Part shown: positions 1-7,737 of the stretch, one piece after another
Position numbering within the stretch: the first letter of the stretch is position 1
How the letters are laid out: each line of letters begins with the position of its first letter
DNA from: Nitrosospira multiformis
GTDB taxonomy: Bacteria; Pseudomonadota; Gammaproteobacteria; Burkholderiales; UBA11063
Length of the DNA: 18,950 nucleotides
NCBI GenBank assembly: GCA_020726205.1
Contig: DYTA01000008.1
Span: forward strand, 1-18,950
Reading direction: 5' to 3'
Position numbers and translations under genes: made by a program
The notes under the pieces: model-generated
What the model was told of the DNA's origin: nothing
Databases searched by the model: none
The model's input: only the letters and a program-made list of their open reading frames with translations

Positions 1-771
1 ACTCTGTAAATGTATTATAACTAATGCCATCAAAAGGAAGATTAATCGAACTCTCTCTGTGATTACTCATAGATACACATTCAGAAGAAGCACATGCATA
101 TGTCCCATTTAAGGTATTAACATATACTACTGATGATGGCATCGGCTCAAGTGTGCAGCTGGTGCCATCATACACACGCTCCTCTGTAACTGGAATTAAA
201 TAAGTACCAAGCGGTAATGTAAACTGTGTTGGTGTTTGGAATGTCATATCAATTGGCGGTAAAGTTGCTGCACCAGCTACGCTCGGTATAACTTGATATT
301 CACCAGCTGGGGCGTTACCTAAAGTTGCAGTTACAGTACACGAGCTATCACTGTTTGCAGCAAAAGTACATTGTGTTGGGCTTAATGTCGGTAAAGTAGA
401 GCCAGCAGGAATACTTGAATCATTAGCTTTAATTGTATAATTAACCGTAATGTCGGTTGTATTACCTGTAACTTTAAACGTCATTGGATATGGTTGGGTA
501 GAATCAAGATATACATTATTTACAGTTGTAAGCGTTCCGAGTGTTGATGTGCTATCTTGCAAAGATGATTTTAGATTAACGATGGGTGTAATTACTTGTG
601 AATAAGTTGTTGGTACAGCTCCAGCAGGAGCTCCACAGGTTGCAGCACCGTTAGCACAAGCACCGCTTACAGCCCCCCCCCAGATCTACTACTTGAGCCG
701 CTAGAACCACCATTACAAGCTGCTAAACCCATCGCAACTAAGCTAAGTAATATTAATTTTTGTTTTTTCAT
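1..771 (-). pseudogene. surface lipoprotein gene, out of frame at a G9 tract (probably phase-variable, OFF), 3' end beyond the window
   Basis: An ATG at 771 follows a good ribosome binding site (AAGGGG). It opens a lipoprotein signal peptide of about 18 residues with lipobox LAAC (Cys19) and a Gly/Ser linker. At the nine G of 673-681 the frame ends: it reads SGGGL and stops at TAA 667-669, giving a 34-residue peptide. Inserting one G (ten G, or seven) joins this start to a frame that is open without a stop from about 672 to base 1, more than 220 codons. That frame encodes a Thr/Ser-rich, beta-rich extracellular segment with several cysteines (for example CTFAANSDSSC), resembling Ig-like domains of surface lipoproteins. 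I do not recognise the family and the C-terminus is missing. The intact downstream frame argues against an old pseudogene; a sequencing error in the homopolymer is the main alternative. Confidence 0.75.
673..681. repeat. nine-base poly-C/poly-G tract inside the lipoprotein gene
   Basis: Nine consecutive C on the plus strand (G on the coding strand) lie just after the codons for the lipobox linker. Such a run is striking in AT-rich DNA. Tracts of this kind drive slipped-strand phase variation in Neisseria and other pathogens. Nine G gives an early stop, and a length of 1 modulo 3 (7, 10, 13) gives a full-length frame. The tract codes for glycine in a flexible linker, where length change is harmless to folding. 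Confidence 0.85.
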
Positions 772-869
772 ATAAATATCCCCTTAAAATGTTAAAAATA
801 TACAACTATGCACTGCATAATTTTAACATAAACAACCATAAACAACCATAAAATTAGCATAATAGACAA

Positions 870-899
870 TAAAAAAGCTCAGGTAACTAACCTGAGCTT
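870..899 (-). terminator. rho-independent terminator of the prmB-gmhA operon
   Basis: A perfect 10-bp inverted repeat (AAGCTCAGGT at 875-884 and ACCTGAGCTT at 890-899) encloses a 5-base loop. On the minus strand the stem is followed by a run of T (plus-strand A at 870-876). It lies about 50 bases after the gmhA stop codon, as expected for the end of this operon. Confidence 0.9.
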
Positions 900-951
900 G
901 CAAATTTACAACATTTATTTATAAACTTGATATTTGGTACACAAATTCAAA

Positions 952-1539
952 TTAACTTTTAAACATTACCGTATCAACTGCATCGCAAATAGTGTGTAAT
1001 GTTAGCAAATGAACTTCCTGAATCCGAGCCGTACGCTGTACTGGCACACATAGATTTACATCTCGCTCAGTCAACATTTCTGCCATTTTACCACCATCAC
1101 GTCCAACCATGATAATAATGTGCATCCCTTTACTTTGTGCAACTTCCATAGCCTTCAAAACATTTCCTGAATTACCTGATGTAGAAATAGCATACAAAAT
1201 ATCACCAGGATTTCCCAAAGCCTCAACTTGTTTTGAGAAAACAACATCAAATCCATAATCATTACCAATAGCAGTTAAAGCAGAAGTATCGGTTGTTAAT
1301 GCAATTGCGGGTAAAGGTGTTCGTTCCATTTCGTAACGACCTGTAAACTCTGCTGCAAAATGTTGGGCATCTGCTGCCGAGCCACCATTACCACAAATTA
1401 ACATTTTATTCCCATTGCTAAATGCTGTTACAATTAAATCAACTGCTTTTGCTATTGGTTCAATCATAGTTAATTGAGCTTTTTGCTTTGTTTCAATACT
1501 TTGTATAAAATTATCTTGAATTAATTTTATTATACTCAT
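952..1539 (-). CDS. gmhA: phosphoheptose isomerase, SIS domain (GmhA, with DiaA-like context)
   Basis: Single SIS-domain protein of 195 residues, the usual length. GmhA converts sedoheptulose 7-phosphate to D-glycero-D-manno-heptose 7-phosphate in the cytoplasm, the first step to the heptose of the LPS/LOS inner core. The phosphate-binding segments CGNGGSAADAQHF (49-61) and STSGNSGN (119-126) are present. Residues matching the GmhA active and zinc site are kept: His60, Glu64, Gln174 and His182. The ATG follows a very strong ribosome binding site (AAGGAGGG). It is the last gene of a ten-gene operon. Its neighbours yraN and dolP-like genes are those of E. coli diaA, and the sequence around residues 10-30 and the C-terminal MF (192-193) resemble DiaA, the DnaA-binding SIS protein. 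E. coli DiaA lacks the catalytic Glu and His, so isomerase activity is favoured here; a role with DnaA cannot be excluded. Confidence 0.88.
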   Translation of the reverse strand: MSIIKLIQDNFIQSIETKQKAQLTMIEPIAKAVDLIVTAFSNGNKMLICGNGGSAADAQHFAAEFTGRYEMERTPLPAIALTTDTSALTAIGNDYGFDVVFSKQVEALGNPGDILYAISTSGNSGNVLKAMEVAQSKGMHIIIMVGRDGGKMAEMLTERDVNLCVPVQRTARIQEVHLLTLHTICDAVDTVMFKS

Positions 1540-1591
1540 AATGCCCTCCTTGACAGACTTTATTCTATGTTTAGTATTTTATTTTTAATAA

Positions 1592-1936
1592 TTATAAAAT
1601 AATAACGTTTTTAAACCACTCTAGGTGATCATTATCATCTAAAACAACAGCATCAAAACGACAATTGACATCTCTACCTAGCTTAAGGAGAAAATATTCG
1701 GCCGTTTTAACTAGTTTTCGTTGCTTATTTGGTGTAATACTCTCTAATGCTGAATCAATTCCTGATTTACGATGCTTAACTTCAACAAATACAAATTCAT
1801 TTTTATCCTGCATTATCAAATCAATTTCACCAAACCGAGAGAAAAAATTTGCAGTAAATAATCTTAATCCATGCTGTTGCAAATAAAGCAAAGCTCTAGA
1901 TTCAGCATTGTTACCAATTTGTTTATGTGGATGCAC
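1592..1936 (-). CDS. yraN: UPF0102 (YraN) family nuclease-like protein
   Basis: A 114-residue protein of the UPF0102/YraN family, which has a restriction-endonuclease-like fold; its cellular role is not firmly established. The N-terminal GNNAES matches the family's start. The nuclease-type motif is visible as GEID (36-39) and FVEVK (50-54), giving Asp39, Glu52 and Lys54 as candidate metal and catalytic residues. The start is GTG at 1936. It is the first usable codon after the in-frame TAA of the preceding dolP-like gene (1943-1945), 6 bases upstream, and the ribosome binding site is weak, so translation probably depends on coupling. It lies between the dolP-like genes and gmhA, the same grouping as yraN-diaA-dolP in enterobacteria. 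Confidence 0.88.
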   Translation of the reverse strand: MHPHKQIGNNAESRALLYLQQHGLRLFTANFFSRFGEIDLIMQDKNEFVFVEVKHRKSGIDSALESITPNKQRKLVKTAEYFLLKLGRDVNCRFDAVVLDDNDHLEWFKNVIIL

Positions 1937-1942
1937 AATTAA

Positions 1943-2527
1943 TTACTTATAATCAAAAAGCGTAACTACCTTATCCACACCGCCAACTCTTGCTGCAACT
2001 GAAGCAGCAGATTCAGCCTCCTGCTGCGTTACCATTCCCATCATGTAAACTACAGCATTAGTTGTATCTACTTTAATACTATTACTTGGTACACCACGAG
2101 TAAATAACATTTGAGTTTTTAATTGTGACGTTATTGATGAATCCTTACTTTGTGCACTAAATGACGATGGTAATCTAATATCTAGATAATTATAAATTTT
2201 AACTACCCCAGGATACCCCATCGCTATATTTTGTGCAAAATCCTTTTGAGCTTGATCTTTAACCTGTCCAGTTAATAAAACTTGTTTATTAAAGACATTA
2301 ACATAAATATTCGTATTAGGAAAATTATCACTATTGCTGTATTTCGCAGATAAGTTTGTTTGAATCGAATTATCATCCATTAATCCACCACTACTTCGAG
2401 GATCTGTTGCTACTACTGTTCCTGTAGCCGCCGCCGCACCTGCAACACCAACAACAGCTACCGCACAACCACTTAATAGTACCATAACACTAAAACTTAG
2501 TAAAAATATTTTTATCAATCTATTCAT
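1943..2527 (-). CDS. dual BON-domain outer-membrane lipoprotein, DolP-like (second copy)
   Basis: Periplasm-facing lipoprotein of 194 residues. The signal peptide ends in lipobox LLSGC (Cys21), followed by a short Ala/Gly/Val stretch, the DolP hallmark ATDPRSS (40-46) and two BON domains (about 52-118 and 128-194) with the typical LLTGQV and MMGMV strands. E. coli DolP binds anionic phospholipid, gathers at division sites and supports outer-membrane integrity. I place the start at ATG 2527; a longer frame from 2575 would put 16 extra residues before the signal peptide and overlap the upstream gene. The gap to the upstream paralogue is 16 bases. The residue matching E. coli DolP Trp127 is Ser131, so membrane contact may be weaker or different. 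Confidence 0.85.
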   Translation of the reverse strand: MNRLIKIFLLSFSVMVLLSGCAVAVVGVAGAAAATGTVVATDPRSSGGLMDDNSIQTNLSAKYSNSDNFPNTNIYVNVFNKQVLLTGQVKDQAQKDFAQNIAMGYPGVVKIYNYLDIRLPSSFSAQSKDSSITSQLKTQMLFTRGVPSNSIKVDTTNAVVYMMGMVTQQEAESAASVAARVGGVDKVVTLFDYK

Positions 2528-2543
2528 GACTATTTCCCAAACA

Positions 2544-3128
2544 TTACTCAGTAACATATTCAAATAAAGTAACAACTTGTTTTACACCGTCAATTTCACG
2601 AGCAGATTGCGCCATTTTTTTTGCTTGATATGGATCCACCATACCCATTAAATATACTATACTATTAGACGTCACTACTTTAACATCATTACTGCTTACA
2701 CCTTTTGAAAACAGTAAGTTAGATTTTATAGCTGAAGTTAAATAGGTATCTTTACTACTTTGACTAGCAGATTGACTCTTGCCGATTTCAATATAATTAT
2801 ATACTTTTCTTACTTTAGGAACTTGCAATGCCATACTTTCTGCTTTTGCTTTATTTTCAGCACTAATTACTTGTCCAGTTAACAAAATATTATGGTCATA
2901 ACTAGTAACTTCTACATTATTGCCAGGAATAGTTGCATCAATTGCATCACTAACCTTACCACGTAACTCTTGATCAGAAAACACGCCATCACTGCTACGA
3001 GGATCTGTAGCAACTACTGCACCACTAGTTGCACCAGCTGCAACACCACCAACAACTAAAGCAGTACAACCACTAAGAAAATAAACACCAAATACTAAAC
3101 TAACTATTTTAATAATTCTATTTTTCAT
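2544..3128 (-). CDS. dolP: dual BON-domain outer-membrane lipoprotein, DolP-like (first copy)
   Basis: Paralogue of the following gene and of the same length (194 residues). It has a signal peptide with lipobox FLSGC (Cys21), the segment ATDPRSS (40-46), BON domain 1 (about 52-116, with LLTGQV) and BON domain 2 (about 126-191, with YLMGMV). Expected to sit in the inner leaflet of the outer membrane and aid envelope integrity, as DolP/YraP does. ATG 3128 is preferred over the TTG at 3140 because GAGG lies 6 bases ahead of it and the signal peptide then starts MKNR. The position of E. coli DolP Trp127 is Tyr129, still aromatic, so this copy is the better candidate for the DolP function. It starts 8 bases after the htpX stop, whose TGA overlaps the ribosome binding site. 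Confidence 0.86.
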   Translation of the reverse strand: MKNRIIKIVSLVFGVYFLSGCTALVVGGVAAGATSGAVVATDPRSSDGVFSDQELRGKVSDAIDATIPGNNVEVTSYDHNILLTGQVISAENKAKAESMALQVPKVRKVYNYIEIGKSQSASQSSKDTYLTSAIKSNLLFSKGVSSNDVKVVTSNSIVYLMGMVDPYQAKKMAQSAREIDGVKQVVTLFEYVTE

Positions 3129-3136
3129 AATAAACC

Positions 3137-3994
3137 TCAATTTAATTGACCATTACGACGAGCCATATCTTCTAATCTATTAATACGATTAGAAGTACTT
3201 GGATGAGTAGAAAATAAATTATCACGTCCCTCACCACTTAATGGATTGATAATCATCATTTGCGCTGTAGCAGGATGTTCTTCTGCTGTATTTAAAATAA
3301 CTCCTCGAGCTATATTCTCTATTTTACGTAATGCAGACGCTAATGCTAAAGGCTCTTGTGTTAGTTCAGCAGCACCTTGATCTGCCAAATACTCACGAGA
3401 ACGAGAAATAGCCATTTGAATAACTGCAGCTGCAATTGGTGCTAAAATACCAATTAATAAACTTGCAACCCAGTTTCGATTACCATTTTCATCTCTAACG
3501 CCAAACCACATTGCCATATTAGCTACTGCAGAAATAGCACCAGCAACTGTAGCAGAAATAGTCGAAATTAAAATATCTCGATGATTAATATGTGATAACT
3601 CATGAGCGGCAACTCCACGTAATTCTGAATAACTTAAAACCCTCATTAAACCTGTTGTAAATGCAACTGCAGCATGTTCAGGATTACGCCCTGTTGCAAA
3701 AGCATTTGGTTGTTCTTCATTAATTACATATACTTTTGGCATAGGTAAGTTAGCTCTTACACTTAATTCAACTATCATCTGATATAAATCAGGAGCATTA
3801 TGTGGTCCAACTTCTTGCGCCTGATACATTTTTAATACCATATCCGCAGAATACCAATAAGCAAAGAAATTCATTGCTCCAGCAAATAATAAGGCAATTA
3901 ACATACCATTTTTACCGCCTAGCAATCCGCCAATAACAACAAATAATGCTACAATAGCCGCCATTAAAGCATAAGTTTTTACTTGATTACTCAT
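3137..3994 (-). CDS. htpX: membrane zinc metalloprotease HtpX
   Basis: M48B-family protease of the inner membrane that degrades damaged membrane proteins along with FtsH. From ATG 3994 it has 285 residues. Two N-terminal membrane segments (about 7-26 and 31-49) precede the catalytic helix AAHELSH, giving zinc ligands His131 and His135 with Glu132 as catalytic base. Two more hydrophobic stretches follow (about 140-165 and 175-195), then SREYLAD with Glu201 as the likely third ligand. The frame extends to a GTG at 4006, but the ATG has GAGG 6 bases ahead and gives the family's usual N-terminus. It lies 8 bases after fmt and 8 bases before the dolP-like gene, so it is part of the same transcript. 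Confidence 0.95.
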   Translation of the reverse strand: MSNQVKTYALMAAIVALFVVIGGLLGGKNGMLIALLFAGAMNFFAYWYSADMVLKMYQAQEVGPHNAPDLYQMIVELSVRANLPMPKVYVINEEQPNAFATGRNPEHAAVAFTTGLMRVLSYSELRGVAAHELSHINHRDILISTISATVAGAISAVANMAMWFGVRDENGNRNWVASLLIGILAPIAAAVIQMAISRSREYLADQGAAELTQEPLALASALRKIENIARGVILNTAEEHPATAQMMIINPLSGEGRDNLFSTHPSTSNRINRLEDMARRNGQLN

Positions 3995-4002
3995 TTCAAA
4001 CC

Positions 4003-4950
4003 TCACTCACTGATAAAGCGTTTTCCAACTAAATTTGGTTTACCTTGCAAGTATTGCGAAATATTTTTCTTTTTACTACCCGCCTCTTGAATTTCAGTTA
4101 TTGCCAATATACTACCATTACCACAAGCAATCCATAAAGAATTTTTATTTTGCTTGCAAATAACACCACTATCTAACTCACTAACTTCATTAACTATTTC
4201 AGCCACCCAAAATTTATGTAACACACCATCTAAATAACTAAATGCACCAGGAAAAGGATTATAACCACGAATATTACGCTGAATAATGATTGCCGATTGA
4301 GACCAATCTATTCTAGCTTCCTCTTTTTCTAATTTATGGGCGTAACAAACACCATCATCCGACTGTTTAATTGGAAGATATTTTTGTGGATTAGCCAAAA
4401 ACTCAATAATTTTATCCGCACCAATTTGAGCTAATTTATCATGTAGTGATGCAGAAGTTTCATCTTCTGTTAGTTCGCATGATTCAACAATCAACATATC
4501 ACCAGTATCTAAACCTGCATCCATTTGCATAATTGTAACACCACTAACTTTATCCCCGGCTAAAACAGCACGCTGAATTGGTGCGGCACCACGCCATCTA
4601 GGTAATAATGATACATGAATATTAATACAACCCAAACGAGGAATATCCAAAAACGCTTGTGGTAAGATTAAACCATACGCAACTACCACTATAATATCAG
4701 GAGCTAGTTGTCGAATTTTGTCTAATGCTAAAGGATCTTTGCGAAATCCTAATGGTTGAAACACTTCAATTCCATTTGCTAATGCTAACTGTTTTACTGG
4801 CGATGGTGTTAATTTCATACCACGACCTGCTGGACGATCTGGTTGAGTTAAAACTAAATCTACTTTAAAATCATGCGCTAAAATATTATTAAGTACCATT
4901 CTAGCGATTTCAGGTGTACCTGCAAAAACAATTTTTAAAGGTTTATTCAT
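4003..4950 (-). CDS. fmt: methionyl-tRNA formyltransferase
   Basis: Formylates Met-tRNA(fMet) with 10-formyl-THF to make the initiator tRNA for translation. The 315-residue length is normal. The N-terminal formyltransferase domain shows FAGTPEIA (9-16) and the folate and catalytic region [13 protein letters not shown] (114-126), with Asn110, His112 and Asp148 matching the catalytic triad. The C-terminal OB-like tRNA-binding domain (about 208-310) contains FPGAF. Its ATG overlaps the TAA of the upstream rlpA-like gene by one base (TAATG), with AAGGA just ahead, so translation is probably coupled. The deformylase gene def, a frequent partner of fmt, is not in this window. Confidence 0.96.
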   Translation of the reverse strand: MNKPLKIVFAGTPEIARMVLNNILAHDFKVDLVLTQPDRPAGRGMKLTPSPVKQLALANGIEVFQPLGFRKDPLALDKIRQLAPDIIVVVAYGLILPQAFLDIPRLGCINIHVSLLPRWRGAAPIQRAVLAGDKVSGVTIMQMDAGLDTGDMLIVESCELTEDETSASLHDKLAQIGADKIIEFLANPQKYLPIKQSDDGVCYAHKLEKEEARIDWSQSAIIIQRNIRGYNPFPGAFSYLDGVLHKFWVAEIVNEVSELDSGVICKQNKNSLWIACGNGSILAITEIQEAGSKKKNISQYLQGKPNLVGKRFISE

Positions 4951-5549
4951 TAATTATCCTTATTACTAGACTCTTTATTCATAGAGTGATTTATATCTGA
5001 CTCGTTAGATGTTGCAGCATATTGATTTGCAATTTGTAAAACACTACTCTCATTCAATAAAGGATTATAATTAAGTAATACCTGCGAGGTATTACCATTT
5101 AAAATTTGATTAAATGTATTATTATCAATTATATCTAAACTTACTTCAGCTAAATTAGGACATACATTAATTTGTTTAGCGGCTAACAAAGTTAAATCAA
5201 TAACATGCCCACTTTTTTTTGACATCCGATCATTTACAGCAATGTAAACTACTTTATTGTTTTTTAGATTAGTTACTTTTAGCTTAGTCCCCATTGGTAA
5301 AGTAGGATGCGCTCCTGTAAAACGATCCATTGAGAAAATTTGCCCACTAGTTGTGCGTCTACCAATAAGTTTTGTAGCATAACAACTAGCAATACCATTC
5401 ATATAATCAGTGCTATGAGGTTTTGCATGATAATTATCTACTTTTTGGTGTTTAAATTTTGTAGGTCTTGCATAAGCAATTTTATTTATTACACATGATA
5501 ATAAAATTACGATTATCAAAAAAAATAACTTAGTAAGATTTCTAAACAC
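4950..5549 (-). CDS. RlpA-like secreted protein with a double-psi beta-barrel
   Basis: A 199-residue exported protein. The hydrophobic N-terminus (8-21) leads to a likely signal-peptidase-I site after AYA (25-27); an LLSC at 16-19 is a poor lipobox. The double-psi barrel spans about 50-145 and carries the RlpA hallmarks: GIASCYA (52-58), GRRTTSGQ (63-70), GAHPTLPMGT (79-88) and NDRMS (106-110), with His81 and Asp107 matching the residues needed for RlpA lytic transglycosylase activity. RlpA acts on stripped septal glycan in daughter-cell separation. The usual Glu of SGE is Gln70, and there is no C-terminal SPOR domain; the tail (150-199) is Asn/Ser-rich and low-complexity. So septal targeting and activity are uncertain. 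The stop codon overlaps the fmt start. Confidence 0.8.
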   Translation of the reverse strand: MFRNLTKLFFLIIVILLSCVINKIAYARPTKFKHQKVDNYHAKPHSTDYMNGIASCYATKLIGRRTTSGQIFSMDRFTGAHPTLPMGTKLKVTNLKNNKVVYIAVNDRMSKKSGHVIDLTLLAAKQINVCPNLAEVSLDIIDNNTFNQILNGNTSQVLLNYNPLLNESSVLQIANQYAATSNESDINHSMNKESSNKDN

Positions 5550-5570
5550 TAATCAAAGCCCCAATTTAAA

Positions 5571-6047
5571 TTAAATACCACCAATAAAATCAAGTTGTCG
5601 CCATACTTCATAAACTGCAATAGCAACAGAATTAGATAGATTTAGGCTACGTTGAGTAGGACGCATTGGAAGACGGAGAAATTGTTTAATACCTAATTCG
5701 TTCAAAATACTTTCTGGTAATCCCTTAGTTTCGGAACCAAATAACAAAACATCATCTACTTGATATTTTACATCATTAAAATATTGTTCGCCATTTGTTT
5801 CTATAGCCCATATTCGACGATCACCAAAATATCTCCGACAATCTCCCCATGACTCATGAATAATTAAATTAGTATATTCATGATAATCTAAACCAGCTCT
5901 ACGCAACTTAGTATCATTCATATTACCCCAGCCAAGAGGCTTAACCAAATGCAACTCAACTCCAGAATTAGCACAAAGACGAATAATATTTCCAGTATTT
6001 TGTGGAATATCTGGCTCATGCAAAATAACTGCCAATTTGTGCATCAT
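5571..6047 (-). CDS. trmL: tRNA (cytidine(34)-2'-O)-methyltransferase TrmL
   Basis: SPOUT-class methyltransferase of 158 residues (family length about 155) that 2'-O-methylates the wobble base of tRNA-Leu isoacceptors using SAM; it works as a dimer. Family motifs are visible: IPQNTGNIIRLC (14-25), LLFGSETKGLP (101-111) and the knot segment RSLNLSNSVAIAVYE (133-147). The start is an ATGATG pair. The first ATG (6047) overlaps the stop of the upstream phosphatase gene by four bases (ATGA), which favours coupled initiation; starting at the second ATG (6044) would remove only one residue. Confidence 0.94.
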   Translation of the reverse strand: MMHKLAVILHEPDIPQNTGNIIRLCANSGVELHLVKPLGWGNMNDTKLRRAGLDYHEYTNLIIHESWGDCRRYFGDRRIWAIETNGEQYFNDVKYQVDDVLLFGSETKGLPESILNELGIKQFLRLPMRPTQRSLNLSNSVAIAVYEVWRQLDFIGGI

Positions 6048-6697
6048 TTAACCAACATTTCAAATAACTCACTAATATTATTCAATAAATATGTAGGTTT
6101 AGCTGCAGACAACTCTACTTTATCCTGCGCACCATGTGATACACCAATTGAATCAATTCCAGCATTATGAGCCATATGAATATCATGGGATGTATCTCCA
6201 ATCATAACGGCTCTATCCTTCTCAATACCAGTCTCGTGAAGAATTTCCTCAATCATCTGAGGATGAGGTTTTGAAAAGCATTCACAGGCTGTTTTAGTTA
6301 TCATAAAATAATGCCCGTACCCAGTACCTTCTAGAATATCATCAAGCATTGCACGACTTCTTCCTGTTGCAATGGTTAGCATTTTTTCTTGCTTCGTCAG
6401 CATTTCTAATAACTCATGCACATGACTAAATAATGGATTATCTAAAGTATGATCATTCAAAAACTTTTCATAAATAGCTGCAAATTTTTGTAACAATGCT
6501 GGATTATCACGTAACTCAGGCACTATATCACTCACTACTTCAATAAAACTCTTACCTATAATTGATCTAGCAGCTTCATCAGACACAACATTTAAGCCTA
6601 ATACCTGACAAGCATGAATCGTACCATCTGCAATAGTCTTGGTAGTATTCATTAAAGTGCCATCCCAATCAAAAATATACAAATCATAATTTAACAT
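6044..6697 (-). CDS. HAD-superfamily hydrolase, phosphoglycolate-phosphatase-like
   Basis: Cytoplasmic HAD phosphatase of 217 residues, subfamily IA by its helical cap (about 16-85). Motif I is FDWDGT with nucleophile Asp10 and acid/base Asp12. Motif II is ATGRS with Thr111, motif III Lys143 in SKPHP, and motif IV GDTSHD with Asp168 and Asp172. The substrate cannot be read from the sequence: phosphoglycolate, pyrophosphate and other small phosphoesters are all possible in this group, and betaproteobacteria carry several such enzymes. It starts 8 bases after prmB and overlaps trmL by four bases, so it is a fixed member of this operon. Confidence 0.9.
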   Translation of the reverse strand: MLNYDLYIFDWDGTLMNTTKTIADGTIHACQVLGLNVVSDEAARSIIGKSFIEVVSDIVPELRDNPALLQKFAAIYEKFLNDHTLDNPLFSHVHELLEMLTKQEKMLTIATGRSRAMLDDILEGTGYGHYFMITKTACECFSKPHPQMIEEILHETGIEKDRAVMIGDTSHDIHMAHNAGIDSIGVSHGAQDKVELSAAKPTYLLNNISELFEMLVK

Positions 6698-6705
6698 TAT
6701 TACTC

Positions 6706-7611
6706 CTAGTCAAAATAATCTTCTAAATCAGCTCTTGAAATGACAAATACAAACCCATCACCACTAGCAGTATCTAACCAAGTAAAAGGTAAATCTGGAT
6801 ACATATCTTCCAGCTCATAACGATTATCGCCCATTTCAACTACCAAAACACCAAACTCAGATAAGTAATTTTTTGCATCTTGTAAAATAATATCAACTAA
6901 CTCGAGACCATCATCACCACCAAATAAAGCTAACTCTGGTTCATACTTAAATTCTGGTGCTAATGATTCCATTCTTCGCTTATCAACATATGGAGGATTG
7001 GTTACAATCAAATCAAATGTACCAGGATAGCGACCAAGTCCAGCAAATAGATCCGACTTAACTAACTCAACATGATCACTCATGTGATTTCTCTCCAAAT
7101 TAATTTTAGCAACAGCCAAAGCTTCTTCAGAAATATCACTAGCAACAACATTTGCATCATAAAAATAATCAGCAACGATAGTTGCTAACGAACCATTTCC
7201 AGTACATAAATCAAGCGCATTATGTACTAACTCAGGATGCTCAATCCAAGGAGATAATTGATCATTAACAATAATTTCTGCAATAAACGAACGCGGTATA
7301 ATCACTCGTTTATCAACATAAAAACTAAATCCATGCAAATAAGCTTCGTTTGTTATGTATGGTAATGGAATTCTTTGCTCTACTCGCTGTTTAATTCGAC
7401 TAATTATCAGATGCTTTTCATCATCCAATAATTTAGCATCTAAATATGGGTCAAGCTTATCGATAGGTAAATTTAAAGTTTGTAACAACAAACAAGCTGC
7501 TTCATCATGAGCATTAGTTGTACCATGACCAAAAAATAAATTGTGTTTTTTAAATTGTGTTACTGCATAACGCAAATAATCACGGATTGTATGTAACGTT
7601 GTTTGTGGCAT
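6706..7611 (-). CDS. prmB: ribosomal protein uL3 glutamine N5-methyltransferase PrmB
   Basis: SAM-dependent methyltransferase of the HemK/PrmC group that methylates a glutamine of ribosomal protein L3. At 301 residues it has the usual length. An N-terminal helical substrate domain (1-105) precedes the Rossmann domain with motif I LDLCTGNGS (133-141) and the catalytic NPPYVD (205-210). The Val-Asp after NPPY marks PrmB rather than PrmC. The N-terminal TIRDYLRYAV is also typical of PrmB. It is the first gene of the long minus-strand operon, with a candidate promoter directly upstream. Confidence 0.95.
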   Translation of the reverse strand: MPQTTLHTIRDYLRYAVTQFKKHNLFFGHGTTNAHDEAACLLLQTLNLPIDKLDPYLDAKLLDDEKHLIISRIKQRVEQRIPLPYITNEAYLHGFSFYVDKRVIIPRSFIAEIIVNDQLSPWIEHPELVHNALDLCTGNGSLATIVADYFYDANVVASDISEEALAVAKINLERNHMSDHVELVKSDLFAGLGRYPGTFDLIVTNPPYVDKRRMESLAPEFKYEPELALFGGDDGLELVDIILQDAKNYLSEFGVLVVEMGDNRYELEDMYPDLPFTWLDTASGDGFVFVISRADLEDYFD

Positions 7612-7652
7612 TTATATTTTCTTTCTTAATAAATTAGAAGTAATTTCACTAT

Positions 7653-7684
7653 ATTTTAGCACAAAATAATTGAACTAACTTATT
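7653..7684 (-). promoter_or_regulatory. candidate extended -10 promoter of the prmB operon
   Basis: On the minus strand TGCTAAAAT (plus 7653-7661) is an extended -10 element, about 42 bases before the prmB ATG. The -35 region at 17-base spacing (AAGTTA) is poor, as is common with extended -10 promoters. No convincing terminator separates it from the sugar transporter gene upstream, so read-through is possible. Confidence 0.45.
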
Positions 7685-7737
7685 CCTTAATTAAGCTCTC
7701 TTATGTGTTAAGTGTAATATCTTATACTACTAAAAAA

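Noticed and set aside
831..850. Tandem AACAACCATA repeated twice upstream of the lipoprotein gene
   Set aside because: Only two 10-base copies; could be chance in AT-rich DNA. It might affect promoter spacing, but no clear -35/-10 pair frames it.
1665..1886. Plus-strand 73-codon frame opposite yraN
   Set aside because: It is antisense to a conserved gene with intact nuclease motifs, has no ribosome binding site and resembles no family.
2528..2575. Longer N-terminus for the second DolP-like protein
   Set aside because: It would put 16 residues before the signal peptide and overlap the end of the upstream gene; ATG 2527 gives a normal lipoprotein start.
7686..7695. CTTAATTAAG palindrome between the sugar carrier and prmB
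   Set aside because: AT-rich 10-mer without loop or T-run; not a terminator and likely chance.
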